Origin: Gammaproteobacteria bacterium
Lineage (GTDB): Bacteria; Pseudomonadota; Gammaproteobacteria; Pseudomonadales; Azotimanducaceae
Assembly (NCBI GenBank): GCA_018665025.1
Contig: JABJED010000186.1
Location: 1 to 37,672 of the forward strand
Direction: 5' to 3'
DNA length: 37,672 nt
Part shown: positions 1 to 7,901 of the stretch, one piece after another
Numbering within the stretch: the first letter of the stretch is position 1
Layout: each line of letters opens with the position of its first letter
Notes under the pieces: model-generated
What the model was told of the DNA's origin: nothing
What the model saw: the letters and a program-made list of their open reading frames with translations, nothing else
Databases searched by the model: none
Translations under genes and position numbers: made by a program

Positions 1-13
1 CTCGATGATAGAG

Positions 14-60
14 AAGGATAGACGTGGTTAAACTTGAACCAATAGAAACCCAGGAACGAC
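14..60 (+). repeat. Direct copy of the GntR gene start
   Basis: These 47 bases are identical to 234-280, which hold the ribosome binding site, GTG start and first 12 codons of the regulator at 244. Here the copied reading frame runs only a few more codons to a TGA at 71-73 region. The copy lies near the window edge, so it could be a true partial duplication or an assembly artefact at a contig end. The partner copy is the functional one because it continues into a full gene. Confidence 0.85.
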
Positions 61-178
61 CTTCGGGCAGATGATTCTTGACGTGCTGAACCGTACAGAA
101 AACAGTATGGGCCAGAATCATATATTTAAAGCAGCTGAGATCAGTCTTCGAGCTCAGGCGATGGCAGACGCTCGATAA
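61..178 (+). pseudogene. C-terminal tail of an unidentified protein
   Basis: The frame ending at the TAA at 176-178 is open back to the duplication junction at about 61 and encodes about 38 residues, including the stretch MILDVLNRTENSMGQ and the end SLRAQAMADAR. It reads like the natural C-terminus of a globular protein, with no start of its own. I do not recognise the family. It ends directly against the 10-bp tandem repeats. It is either the true upstream neighbour of the regulator, cut by the duplicated segment at 14-60, or a relic. Confidence 0.4.
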
Positions 179-238
179 CAGATAAGGGCAGATAAGGGCA
201 GATAAGGGCAGATACGGGCAGATAAGGGCAGATAAGGA
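179..238 (+). repeat. Six tandem 10-bp units (CAGATAAGGG)
   Basis: Six head-to-tail units of CAGATAAGGG occupy 60 bases. The fourth has CAGATACGGG and the last ends in A. There are no spacers. The last unit supplies the AAGGA that acts as the ribosome binding site of the GTG start at 244, so the array abuts the translation start of the regulator. Slippage in such an array would move the promoter relative to the gene. Confidence 0.9.
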
Positions 239-243
239 TAGAC

Positions 244-939
244 GTGGTTAAACTTGAACCAATAGAAACCCAGGAACGACTTTACGTCCGAGTAGCGAGA
301 CGTATTGCAGGTCTCGTATCGAGCGGTGAGGTCAGCGCAGGTGACAAGCTGCCGTCGGAGCGTGACCTTGCTGAGATGCTGCAGGTCAGTCGTCCGTCCA
401 TCCGTGAGGCGATGATCGCGCTCGAAGTCTCCGGGGTGATTGAGGTCAGAACCGGGTCTGGTATTTATGTTGCAGATCAAAGTCGACAGCCTGCCGTGGT
501 TGCTGATGAGGGGATCGGCCCTTTTGAAATTCTGGAGATGCGATTGCTGATTGAGCCCGAGACCTGCGCACTGGCCGCCGAGCGTATTAGCGATGATCAA
601 CTGGAACAGCTTCGGAAAATTTATAATGAAATGGGTCGAACCAGCGGCACTTCGGAGGTGGAAGCGTTTGATAGCCAGTTCCACAATTTAATTGCAGAGG
701 CCGCGGAAAATACTGCAATCGCCAGAACCGTTTCGTGGTTGTGGGTACTGCGAGATCAAAGTGAATTGAGTCGCGGCTTTCATCGCTTGATCATAAAAGA
801 GGGCGTTTATCCTGTCCTGGATGAGCACACCGCGATCTTTAATGCGCTGAAAAACAGAAATCCTGATGAAGCTAGAAAGGCGATGCGGGAACACCTCGAA
901 GCGGCGACTGCATCTGCAGCGCAACACTTTTTGAGCTAG
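244..939 (+). CDS. GntR/FadR-family transcriptional regulator (probable hexuronate regulator)
   Basis: This 231-residue protein has a GntR winged helix at about residues 9-75, with the family signature PSERDLAEMLQVSRPSIREA, followed by an FCD ligand domain at about 95-220. The FCD metal/ligand motifs are visible as FDSQFHNLI and as EHTAIFNAL...EHLE near the end. The start is GTG at 244, preceded by AAGGA in the last tandem repeat unit. The gene converges on the uxuB-uxaC-uxuA operon with a 22-base gap. FadR-type regulators beside uxu/uxa genes usually repress hexuronate catabolism and release DNA on binding a pathway sugar acid. That role is inferred from position; the family call is secure. 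Confidence 0.9.
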   Translation: MVKLEPIETQERLYVRVARRIAGLVSSGEVSAGDKLPSERDLAEMLQVSRPSIREAMIALEVSGVIEVRTGSGIYVADQSRQPAVVADEGIGPFEILEMRLLIEPETCALAAERISDDQLEQLRKIYNEMGRTSGTSEVEAFDSQFHNLIAEAAENTAIARTVSWLWVLRDQSELSRGFHRLIIKEGVYPVLDEHTAIFNALKNRNPDEARKAMREHLEAATASAAQHFLS

Positions 940-961
940 AGAGCCAGTAATTAATGTCCTG

Positions 962-2410
962 TTAGTTGCTAACCATAATGCGCTGTAACAGCGTTTGAAC
1001 GCTACTCTGCTTCAGCTCTGCGGCAGCATCTTTAATCTGGGTTCTGAACTTTGCATCTTCCCAGATAACGCCAAACGATGTTGTTTCCGAAGATACGCGT
1101 TCAACAAGATTGTCCCCTGAGTAAGTTCTGATGATCTCCGCGGCTGGGTCGCTAAACTGGCTGGCGTATTTTGCCGTGCTCAAACAATGTAACCACGCAG
1201 CCACCACGAGAACCAGCCCCGGGGAATCAGTATTTCTCCTCGAATGTTCAGCGATGGTGGGATAGATGCGTTGTTGTAGTTTATGCGAACCATCGTTTGC
1301 AACCTGCGCGGTTCGATAGTGGATCGCAGGGTTCGCGAATCTTTCGAGAATACTTCGCTTGTAGTGTTCGAGATCAAACCCACCGGGGGACTGCAAGAGA
1401 GGGCTGATCTCCTTATCCAGAAGGTAGGTAGAAAATCCAGACAAAACAGGATCTGCCATCGCTTGGTGTATGAACTCATACCCGGCGAGAAGGCCTAAAT
1501 AGGCGAGCGCAGAATGGGTCGTGTTTAACAAACGCAGCTTAATTTGTTCGTAGGCTGCGACGTCGTCAACGATTTGCGCACCAGCACTTTCCCACTCCGG
1601 CCGCTCTGCTGCAAAGCTATTTTCAATAATCCATTGGCTGAATGGTTCGCAGATCACTAGTCCATTATCTTCGATGCCTGTTTCCTGAAGGAACCTCAGC
1701 GTGTCTGTATCGCTGGTCGCGGGAACGATTCGATCCACCATCGTGTTTGGAAAGCTGACATGGTCTCTGATCCAATGGGCGTGTTCGCCGGCGTAAAGGC
1801 CGGCAATCGCCGTTACTGCTTTTTGAGTACTCCGGCCGTTACCCGAGAGGTTGTCACAACTGATGATGCTGATAGGACCGGAGCCTTGTTCCATCCTCTG
1901 CTTCAGTCCGGTCGCTAACAAACCTGGCGCGGAGACAGGCGAGCCAGGATTACTGAGGTCGTGTTGAATATCAGGGTGCTGTTCGTCAAGTTCCCGGGAT
2001 GGGGTGAGGCAGTAGCCTTTCTCGGTAATCGTCAGCGTGATGACTTTGATCTGGGGCGATGCAATGAGGTCAAGCAGTTGATGCTGATGTTGAGAAATTG
2101 TGAGAACGTCTTTAACGGCGCCGATCACCTGGTACTCATTGCTGTCCGCGCCCTTGGTGCAGACGGTGTATAGGAAGTTCTGTGCAATGAGTCGGTTTCG
2201 CATCGTTGTGCTGCGCACGCTGGCGCCGATAATTCCCCAGCGATGATCGCCGCCAGCCAGAACGTCTTCGGTGTAGACAGCCTGGTGAGCACGGTGAAAC
2301 CCGCCAATGCCTATGTGGAGAATACCAGGCGTAATATCGCGCCGGTCGTAGGCAGGTTTTCGGGCGAGATCGAAATCCTTAAGGCTGTGATCAGAAAGTC
2401 GAACGGGCAC
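962..2410 (-). CDS. uxuB: Fructuronate reductase / mannitol dehydrogenase family
   Basis: This 482-residue NAD-dependent polyol dehydrogenase converts D-fructuronate to D-mannonate in the glucuronate pathway. The N-terminal dinucleotide-binding signature GIGGFHRAHQ lies at residues 34-43. The family catalytic pattern Lys...Asn-x-x-His is visible as KLRLLNTTHS in the second half. Length matches E. coli UxuB (about 486). The start is GTG at 2408-2410, sharing one base with the TAG stop of uxaC, so translation is probably coupled. It is the last gene of the uxuA-uxaC-uxuB operon. A tagaturonate reductase (UxaB) is the alternative, but the adjacent mannonate dehydratase favours UxuB. Confidence 0.9.
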   Translation of the reverse strand: MPVRLSDHSLKDFDLARKPAYDRRDITPGILHIGIGGFHRAHQAVYTEDVLAGGDHRWGIIGASVRSTTMRNRLIAQNFLYTVCTKGADSNEYQVIGAVKDVLTISQHQHQLLDLIASPQIKVITLTITEKGYCLTPSRELDEQHPDIQHDLSNPGSPVSAPGLLATGLKQRMEQGSGPISIISCDNLSGNGRSTQKAVTAIAGLYAGEHAHWIRDHVSFPNTMVDRIVPATSDTDTLRFLQETGIEDNGLVICEPFSQWIIENSFAAERPEWESAGAQIVDDVAAYEQIKLRLLNTTHSALAYLGLLAGYEFIHQAMADPVLSGFSTYLLDKEISPLLQSPGGFDLEHYKRSILERFANPAIHYRTAQVANDGSHKLQQRIYPTIAEHSRRNTDSPGLVLVVAAWLHCLSTAKYASQFSDPAAEIIRTYSGDNLVERVSSETTSFGVIWEDAKFRTQIKDAAAELKQSSVQTLLQRIMVSN

Positions 2411-3813
2411 TAGAGTTTATAGGCCTGCTTGGCGAGGCTGTAGGCCAGCAATTCAGCCACCTCTAAAGCCTCTTGTTCCATCATTCGATGTTCGACCACG
2501 AGTTTTGCGAGAAAACCGCAGTCGATTCGTCTCGACATATCATGTCGTGCAGGAATGGAAAGAAATGCACGCGTATCATCATTGAAGCCCACGGTGTTGT
2601 AGAACCCGGCTGTCTCGATGGTCTGTTCGCGAATTCGCCGCATCCCCTCGGGGCTATCATAAAACCACCAGGCAGGGCCGAGTTTGAGGCACGGGTAATG
2701 GCCAGCCAGGGGGGCCAGTTCACGACTGTAGGTTGTTTCGTCCAGGGTGAACAGAATAACTGACAGGCCGGGTTCTGTGCCGAACCGGTCCAGTAGAGGT
2801 TTTAGAGCGTCGACATATTCGGTCTGCATCGGAATATCAGCACCCATATCACGGCCAAACCTGTCGAACAGATAAGCGTTGTGATTGCGGTGTGAGCCAG
2901 GATGGATTTGCATCACTAGCCCGTCATCCAGGCTCATGGCGGCCATTTCTGTCAGCATCTGCGCGCGAAACAGTTCAGCCTCGTCACTAGAGAAGTTGCC
3001 CTTGGAAACCTTATTGAAGAGTGCTTCTGATTCTGATGGCGAAAGATTCGCAGTGCGGGCGGTTGGGTGACCATGATCAGTTGCCGTAGCCCCGTGTGCG
3101 CTAAAGAATGCGCGGCGATCTCGAAGTGCGGCCAGGTATTGCGAATAGGATCTTGTATCTTTTCCGGTGAGTTCGCCCAGTATCGACAGATTTTCCTGAA
3201 ATCCTTCAAACTCAGGATCTAATACTGGGTCTGGTCTGAAGGTGGTGATGACACGCCCTTGCCAGTCGCTGTTAAGAATCACCTCATGGTGATTAAGGTC
3301 GTCCAGGGGCGATTCTGTCGTTGCCAGCACTTCGATGTTAAATCTTTCAAACAGCCCCCTAGGCAGGAACGGTTGTGTTTGTAGAAGCGAGTCGATGGTG
3401 TCGTAGTATTCATCTGCAGTGTCTGTTGTCAGCAGCTTCGAGATCTTAAAAACATCGGCAAATACATGGTCCAACCAGAGTCGTGATGGTGTGCCCCTGA
3501 AGAGATGGTAGTTGGAAGCAAAGATTTTCCAGACATCTTTTGGATCTGCTGAACCGACAGAATTTTTATCTAAAGGTGAAATGCCCAGCTGCTCCAGCGA
3601 AATACCCTGGCTGTACAGCATCCGAAAAACATAGTGGTCGGGGGTTATCAGGAGTTCCGTCGGGTTTCCGAAGGGCTTGTTATCTGCGAACCAGGCAGGG
3701 TCGGTATGGCCGTGGGGACTGATAATCGGCAGGTTCTGTACTGATGAGAAGAGGCTTCGTGCGATATCGCGGGTCGCTGGATCAGCAGGTAATAGACGAT
3801 CAGGGTGGAGCAT
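2410..3813 (-). CDS. uxaC: Uronate isomerase (glucuronate isomerase)
   Basis: This 467-residue amidohydrolase-superfamily enzyme isomerises D-glucuronate to D-fructuronate, or D-galacturonate to D-tagaturonate. The metal-binding HGH sits in SPHGHTDPAWF at residues 32-42. The rest follows the UxaC pattern, with WKIFASNYHLFRGTPSRLWL and MQIHPGSHRNHN, and the length equals E. coli UxaC (470). The ATG start lies 10 bases after the uxuA stop. The stop overlaps the GTG of uxuB by one base. It is the middle gene of the operon and supplies the substrate of UxuB. Confidence 0.95.
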   Translation of the reverse strand: MLHPDRLLPADPATRDIARSLFSSVQNLPIISPHGHTDPAWFADNKPFGNPTELLITPDHYVFRMLYSQGISLEQLGISPLDKNSVGSADPKDVWKIFASNYHLFRGTPSRLWLDHVFADVFKISKLLTTDTADEYYDTIDSLLQTQPFLPRGLFERFNIEVLATTESPLDDLNHHEVILNSDWQGRVITTFRPDPVLDPEFEGFQENLSILGELTGKDTRSYSQYLAALRDRRAFFSAHGATATDHGHPTARTANLSPSESEALFNKVSKGNFSSDEAELFRAQMLTEMAAMSLDDGLVMQIHPGSHRNHNAYLFDRFGRDMGADIPMQTEYVDALKPLLDRFGTEPGLSVILFTLDETTYSRELAPLAGHYPCLKLGPAWWFYDSPEGMRRIREQTIETAGFYNTVGFNDDTRAFLSIPARHDMSRRIDCGFLAKLVVEHRMMEQEALEVAELLAYSLAKQAYKL

Positions 3814-3823
3814 GGGTTCGATG

Positions 3824-5011
3824 TTAGCCTCGCTGACCTAATGTCGTCAGAGTATGGATAACACCGCGCAATTCAGCCAGGCCTTTGAGTCGACCTGCGA
3901 AGGAATAGCCGGGACGAACAGTAGGGTCGTTTTTCTCATCGCCAATGGCATGACCGTGATCTGGACGCATTGGAATTTCAGTGAGGGGAGTGTTGTTCTG
4001 CCGACGAGATGCCTCTTGATTCAAGAGCGCATTGATAATGCCAACGATGTCATTGTCGCCATCTAAATGCTGTGTTTCATAAAAGGATCCGTCAGCTTCT
4101 CGTTGAATGTTGCGAAGATGCACAAAATGGATGCTCGGTCCGAATTCATTGACCATTGCCACAAGGTCGTTGTCAGATCTTGCACCATAGGAGCCGGCGC
4201 ACATCGTTAGGCCATTGCTGGTGCTCTGTACTGATTCGATGATCGCTCGGGCATCCTGCGCTGTTGAAACAACTCTGGGTAATCCGAAAAGAGAGAACGG
4301 CGGGTCATCGGGGTGAATAGCAAGGACGACACCAGCCGCTTCAGCCGTCGGGATGATGTCAGCCAGAAACGCGAACAGATTAGACCTAAGGCCTTCATTA
4401 CCGATGTCCTGGAATGCCTGGATAGCCTTGCTGATGCCTTGCCGATTGTATGATCCTTCGCCGCCTGGCAATCCCGCAATGATGTTGGATTCCAGCCTGG
4501 TCTTGTCTTTACTGCTCATGGCAGCGAAACGCTCTGCTGCCATGCTGAGCTGAGCCTGGCTGTAGTCGGATGCACCAGCCGGTCTCTGCAAGATGTGGAT
4601 GTCGTAGGCGACGAAATCTGACATTTCGAAGCGAAGTGCGCTGGATGCATTGTCCAGTTCAAAATTGAGATTGGTGCGGGTCCAGTCGACCACGGGCATG
4701 AAGTTGTAGCAGACCCGCCTGATTCCCTGTTCGCCAAGATTAGTCAGGCTCTGTCGGTAGTTGTCGATATAAGCCTGATAGTTGCCGGTCCTGAGCTTAA
4801 TGTCCTGATGAACTGGAATGCTTTCGGCAACAGACCATTCGAGTCCATTTTCTTTGAGTAAAGATTGCCGGGCTGTGATTTCTTCAAGCGACCAGGCATC
4901 CCCTGTGGGGATATGATCAAGAGCAGTGACCACGCCGCTGGCACCGGCCTGGCGTATTTGTTCCAGGGTCACAGTATCTTCCGGGCCAAACCATCGCCAG
5001 GTTTCTTGCAT
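3824..5011 (-). CDS. uxuA: Mannonate dehydratase
   Basis: This 395-residue TIM-barrel enzyme dehydrates D-mannonate to 2-keto-3-deoxy-D-gluconate, the last step encoded here. Family hallmarks are the N-terminal WRWFGPEDTVTL, the CYNFMPVVDWTRT block, the metal-site AIHPDDPP and the MRPDHGH near the C-terminus. Length matches E. coli UxuA (394). It is the first gene of the operon, with ATG at 5009-5011 and a possible promoter at 5040-5068. The KDG kinase and aldolase needed next are not in the window. Confidence 0.95.
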   Translation of the reverse strand: MQETWRWFGPEDTVTLEQIRQAGASGVVTALDHIPTGDAWSLEEITARQSLLKENGLEWSVAESIPVHQDIKLRTGNYQAYIDNYRQSLTNLGEQGIRRVCYNFMPVVDWTRTNLNFELDNASSALRFEMSDFVAYDIHILQRPAGASDYSQAQLSMAAERFAAMSSKDKTRLESNIIAGLPGGEGSYNRQGISKAIQAFQDIGNEGLRSNLFAFLADIIPTAEAAGVVLAIHPDDPPFSLFGLPRVVSTAQDARAIIESVQSTSNGLTMCAGSYGARSDNDLVAMVNEFGPSIHFVHLRNIQREADGSFYETQHLDGDNDIVGIINALLNQEASRRQNNTPLTEIPMRPDHGHAIGDEKNDPTVRPGYSFAGRLKGLAELRGVIHTLTTLGQRG

Positions 5012-5039
5012 GACTCAGTGCTCTTTATCGAAGGTCTTT

Positions 5040-5068
5040 ATGGTAAACTGGTCAGGCCAATTAACCAA
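5040..5068 (-). promoter_or_regulatory. Possible uxuA promoter with TGGT/ACCA half-sites
   Basis: On the minus strand TTGGTT (5063-5068) and TACCAT (5040-5045) are separated by 17 bases, giving a plausible weak sigma-70 promoter with the start about 20 bases before the uxuA ATG. The same stretch holds TGGT at 5049-5052 and ACCA at 5064-5067. GntR/FadR proteins often bind TGGT...ACCA palindromes, although the 11-base spacing is wider than usual. It is a suggestion from pattern only. Confidence 0.3.
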
Positions 5069-5444
5069 GTAATATTGTTCCCCACGTCGGGGTATGGAGG
5101 ACAAAATCCCAAACCTGAGTCAACTCAGATGCTGTTGACGTAGTCACCGACAGCGTCTTCGCGCATGCCGAACTCTGATCTGTTGGAAGGTTTCTGCCAC
5201 TCTTAGCCGGAAATCGCTCGTTGAGCTTGAGAATGCCCGCTTGAATTAAGTCGGTATCTTAAGCTGGGTTTTTCCAGGATGACCAGAGTATATCGAATTA
5301 ATACATGAGTGACGATAATTTTCCCTTGAGTCAGTAAACCCTCAGTATTCCAATGACAAGGATAGACGACATTTGTTGTGACCTTGGGGTATTGCTGGAT
5401 GCCTATTTCTGTGCGAGCAAGCTAAATGAAAAATGGTCAGTGGT
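5069..5444. other. Intergenic stretch without recognised gene
   Basis: This lies between the uxuA promoter region and the repeat copy in front of hicA. I read both strands and found no frame that resembles a known protein and no convincing RNA or repeat. It may hold upstream regulatory DNA for uxuA. Confidence 0.4.
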
Positions 5445-5445
5445 A

Positions 5446-5491
5446 GGATAGGAATTATAACAGCGCTTTTCGAGCGAAAGTCTGGTTAAAC
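5446..5491 (+). repeat. Dispersed repeat family 1, copy A (partial)
   Basis: This carries the first ~40 bases of the repeat (GGATAGGAATTATAACAG, then the small palindrome CTTTTCGAGCGAAAG). It then jumps from ...GTCTG straight to GTTAAAC, so the middle of the unit is missing. It lies immediately upstream of hicA and may carry part of its promoter. Confidence 0.8.
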
Positions 5492-5503
5492 TGACGTCTA
5501 TAT

Positions 5504-5524
5504 TCATGTGTATATCATGTGTAT
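5504..5524 (+). promoter_or_regulatory. Direct repeat in front of hicA
   Basis: TCATGTGTAT occurs twice, at 5504-5513 and 5515-5524, with an 11-base period (one helical turn). HicB antitoxins carry a DNA-binding tail and repress their own operon, so this is a reasonable operator candidate. The link is inferred from position. Confidence 0.35.
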
Positions 5525-5533
5525 GATAGAATC

Positions 5534-5719
5534 GTGAAGAGCAAAGACCTGGTCAAGGAACTGGAAGCAGAAGGCTGGGTGCTGAAACGGGTACGCGGTA
5601 GCCATCATCAGTTTTCGCATCCCGATATCGGCCATAGCATCACGGTCCCGCACCCGAAAAAAGACCTGGGTGTAGGCCTGGTAAACGCGATACGCAAACA
5701 AGCGGGGTTGAAGAAATGA
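5534..5719 (+). CDS. hicA: HicA-family mRNA interferase toxin
   Basis: This small basic protein (61 residues from the GTG at 5534) belongs to the HicA double-stranded-RNA-binding-fold toxins that cut mRNA. The catalytic histidine lies in RGSHHQF (residues 21-27), followed by the conserved TVPHPKKDL and the tail AIRKQAGL. A GTG five codons earlier (5519) is in frame. I chose 5534 because it gives the usual VKSKDLVKEL beginning and the usual length. The TGA stop overlaps the start of hicB (ATGA). A partial dispersed repeat and a direct repeat lie just upstream. Confidence 0.9.
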   Translation: MKSKDLVKELEAEGWVLKRVRGSHHQFSHPDIGHSITVPHPKKDLGVGLVNAIRKQAGLKK

Positions 5720-6120
5720 TCTACTACGCGCTGATTGAGAAACCGACTAATGATAGTCAGGCCTTTGGTGTCGTGGTGCCTGATATACCTGGGTGCTTTT
5801 CCGGAGGCGACACACTTGATGAAGCTATCAGCAATGCCAGGGAAGCAATTATCATGCAATTGGAAGACATCACCGCACGCGGCGAGTCTGTTCCCGAATC
5901 ACACGTCGATGACATCCTAGCCGCTAAAAAGAAGAGAGGCTGGTTGTACTTTGGCATCGAGGTTAATCTTGATCATGTATCGACCAAAGTAGAGCGTATC
6001 AACCTGACCGTTCCCAACGGCGCACTGAATGCGATTGACGAAGCAGCGAAGAAACGCCACATGAATCGTTCTGTGTTTATGACCGAGGCCGCACTCGAAA
6101 AAATTAGAAACTTAAGCTAG
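5716..6120 (+). CDS. hicB: HicB-family antitoxin
   Basis: This 134-residue antitoxin has an N-terminal HicB fold (a degenerate RNase H-like domain, about residues 1-70, with FGVVVPDIPGCFSGGDTLDEA). A C-terminal ribbon-helix-helix segment follows at about 92-132, with RINLTVPNGALNAIDEAAKK and MNRSVFMTEAAL. It neutralises HicA and probably represses the operon. The ATG overlaps the hicA stop by four bases. The pair is intact and stands at the edge of a long relic zone, as expected for a mobile toxin-antitoxin module. Confidence 0.92.
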   Translation: MIYYALIEKPTNDSQAFGVVVPDIPGCFSGGDTLDEAISNAREAIIMQLEDITARGESVPESHVDDILAAKKKRGWLYFGIEVNLDHVSTKVERINLTVPNGALNAIDEAAKKRHMNRSVFMTEAALEKIRNLS

Positions 6121-6161
6121 GGAAGCGGCACCCTGCCAACCTCACGTTGCCGGTCGCTAGG

Positions 6162-6825
6162 CTAGCCGCGAGCGCCAGGGGCTGCCCTATTTGGGGTAGG
6201 GGTACTGCAGGTAATAGTCAGATTGGACCGGGGTCGCGGTACCAGCGCTGCCAACCGGGCGAGAAAGTCCTCGGGAGTGAACAGAATATGAGTGGTGCCA
6301 TCGCGGAACGGGAGCTTGAGTTCGTAGCTCACCTGGCCGGCTGCGTTGGTCGCCAACCGCTCCAGACAGACGGCGGGCCGCGTGACGTAACGACACAGGC
6401 GTTCAAGGCGATCTCGCTGGTGTGGCTGGCAGGCAACACGTTCAGTGAAAAACCGTTTCTGTCGACCGTGAAGGGTTTTGGTTGGGTCTCCGTGCGCTGC
6501 AGGCCCGGGTTCTTCAAGGTGAGTGTTCTGCTGCCTGCACCGGGGCCGATGGCGACTCGGTAGCGAATAGAAGCGCAGGCCGTCCTTTATAAGCCGGCGC
6601 ATGACACGGGCGATGATGCGGTTCAGAAGTTTGTCCAGATTCTGTCGGTCCGGCGCATTGACTCGATGAAAACGAGGTTGGTTGTGCTCCATTGTGTACA
6701 CCCCGTCCGGGACGATCATGTGGAGGTGGACGTTAAGGTTCAGCGCACTGCCAAAGCGCTGAATGAGGGTCACCACGCCGGTTCGGGCTCGGGAAGCACG
6801 GGTCAGCCCCGCGGTGCCCTTTGCC
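6162..6825 (-). pseudogene. IS91-family transposase relic
   Basis: The minus strand encodes the C-terminal half of a Y2 (HUH) rolling-circle transposase of the IS91/IS801 type. Readable pieces are VTLIQRFGSALNLNVHLHM, HQRDRLERLCRYVTRP and DGTTHILFTPEDFLARLAAL followed by VPRPR. The N-terminal zinc region and probably the catalytic part are absent. Two compensating frameshifts are visible. Near 6560 the homologous reading moves to the frame with VAIGPGAGSRTLTLKNPGLQ, and near 6440 it returns. The element is therefore dead. A nearly identical 131-bp piece recurs at 11938-12068. Confidence 0.85.
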
Positions 6826-7012
6826 TGCGGTTTAAGTTAAAGAGAATTCAAACGAATATTAGTCAATCTGTATCGTTTTGGCTTCGTCTTCAGGCGTTAT
6901 TACCACTCCGACAGATCAGAATCTTTGTTCGTTTCTATTGCCTGACCATGATCATGCGGTTGACCACGGCATGTTCACCCGATTCAAAGGCAATGACTTC
7001 CACGATATTGGT

Positions 7013-7320
7013 ATTTGTCAGTCGAGCGCGGTGGACTGGGGCTGGGTCATGGGTGTGAACTTCCAGGGTGTCCTCTACGGTCTGCAGGCTTTTGTGCCCC
7101 ATATGCTCGAGCACGGTGAGGCAGGCCACATCGTCAACACTAATATCATTGAGGCAGAGCGTAATCGCCCAGCCGGGCTCGCGACGGGCGCAGACCCCGT
7201 CGGTCCGGAACTGATTGCCATGGGCCAGGCCGTGCTGGCGCAAGGAAAACAGCTGTCCGATCCACTGGAATTCGGTAGGGTCGCTGCATCTTTTCGAGTA
7301 GCGGTGGCCGATGAAGCTCG
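7013..7320 (+). pseudogene. Short-chain dehydrogenase remnant with internal deletion
   Basis: The frame reads VDWGWVMGVNFQGVLYGLQA then FVPHMLEHGEAGHIVNT, the middle of a classical SDR. It jumps at once to NIIEAERNRPA...ELIAMGQAVLAQGKQLSD, which resembles the C-terminal part of the same family. The catalytic Ser-Tyr-x-x-x-Lys region expected between them is missing, as are the cofactor-binding N-terminus and the end. The join lies at about 7140, where both sides could share VNTN-like sequence. Non-functional relic. Confidence 0.6.
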
Positions 7321-7487
7321 AGGCAAACGCCAGTTTGCCCCGAATTGGCCTTGTTGGAATATGCACTGCAGCTGCTATCGTCGAGGTGATCCCACTGTTA
7401 ATACGCGGATTCTGTAGGAAGCCAAAAAAAACAACGCAAGCCGTGCCGCAGCAGAATTTGTGTCGCTTAACTTCGCAGAGGTGGGAA

Positions 7488-7901
7488 ATGGGTGAAGAGC
7501 AGGTAACTACGAGTCCAATTGCAGAAGCCTATGCTTCCAAGGGTTGTGAGCGGGCAATGCAACTCGGTAACCGCGGCCCGGAGCGGCTGGATAAACACGG
7601 ACGCCTCGCAAAGGAAATTCTCGCGGCGTATCACCAGTCCGGCTTTTACGTTTTTACCGGTGTGCTGTCAGCGACTGAAGTAGGTGAACTCGCTCTGGAG
7701 TTCGACCAGTTGTTGGACAATGCACCGACTGGGACGGGTACAGACGTTGACCAGCATGGCCGACCGTCCAGGTTTTCCGGATATTACAAGTTCCTAGAAG
7801 GACAGGCGGGCGCTGATGCACCAGCCAAAGTCACGTGTCTCTCCCACCCATTAATGCTGTCTGATGGTGCGTTAAAGTGCCGGCGCTTTGTCGTGCTCTA
7901 A
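7488..7901 (+). pseudogene. Truncated phytanoyl-CoA dioxygenase (PhyH) family gene
   Basis: The ATG at 7488 has a good ribosome binding site (AGAGGTGGG). The protein starts like an intact PhyH-family Fe(II)/2-oxoglutarate oxygenase: ILAAYHQSGFYVFTGVL, then EFDQLLDN and a gap region ending LSHPLMLSDGAL. Homology stops at about 7870, where the frame enters antisense sequence of the permease gene and ends after KCRRFVVL. The His-x-Asp metal motif and second half of the barrel are lost, so the product cannot be active. The 3' ends of this gene and the permease are joined tail to tail by the breakage. Confidence 0.7.

Noticed and set aside
179-238. CRISPR array
   Set aside because: The 10-bp units are head to tail with no spacers and are far too short for CRISPR repeats; no cas genes are present.
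6878-7417. Intact 179-residue gene
   Set aside because: Only the SDR-like pieces in the middle are recognisable and they are joined by a deletion; the ends look like random readthrough.
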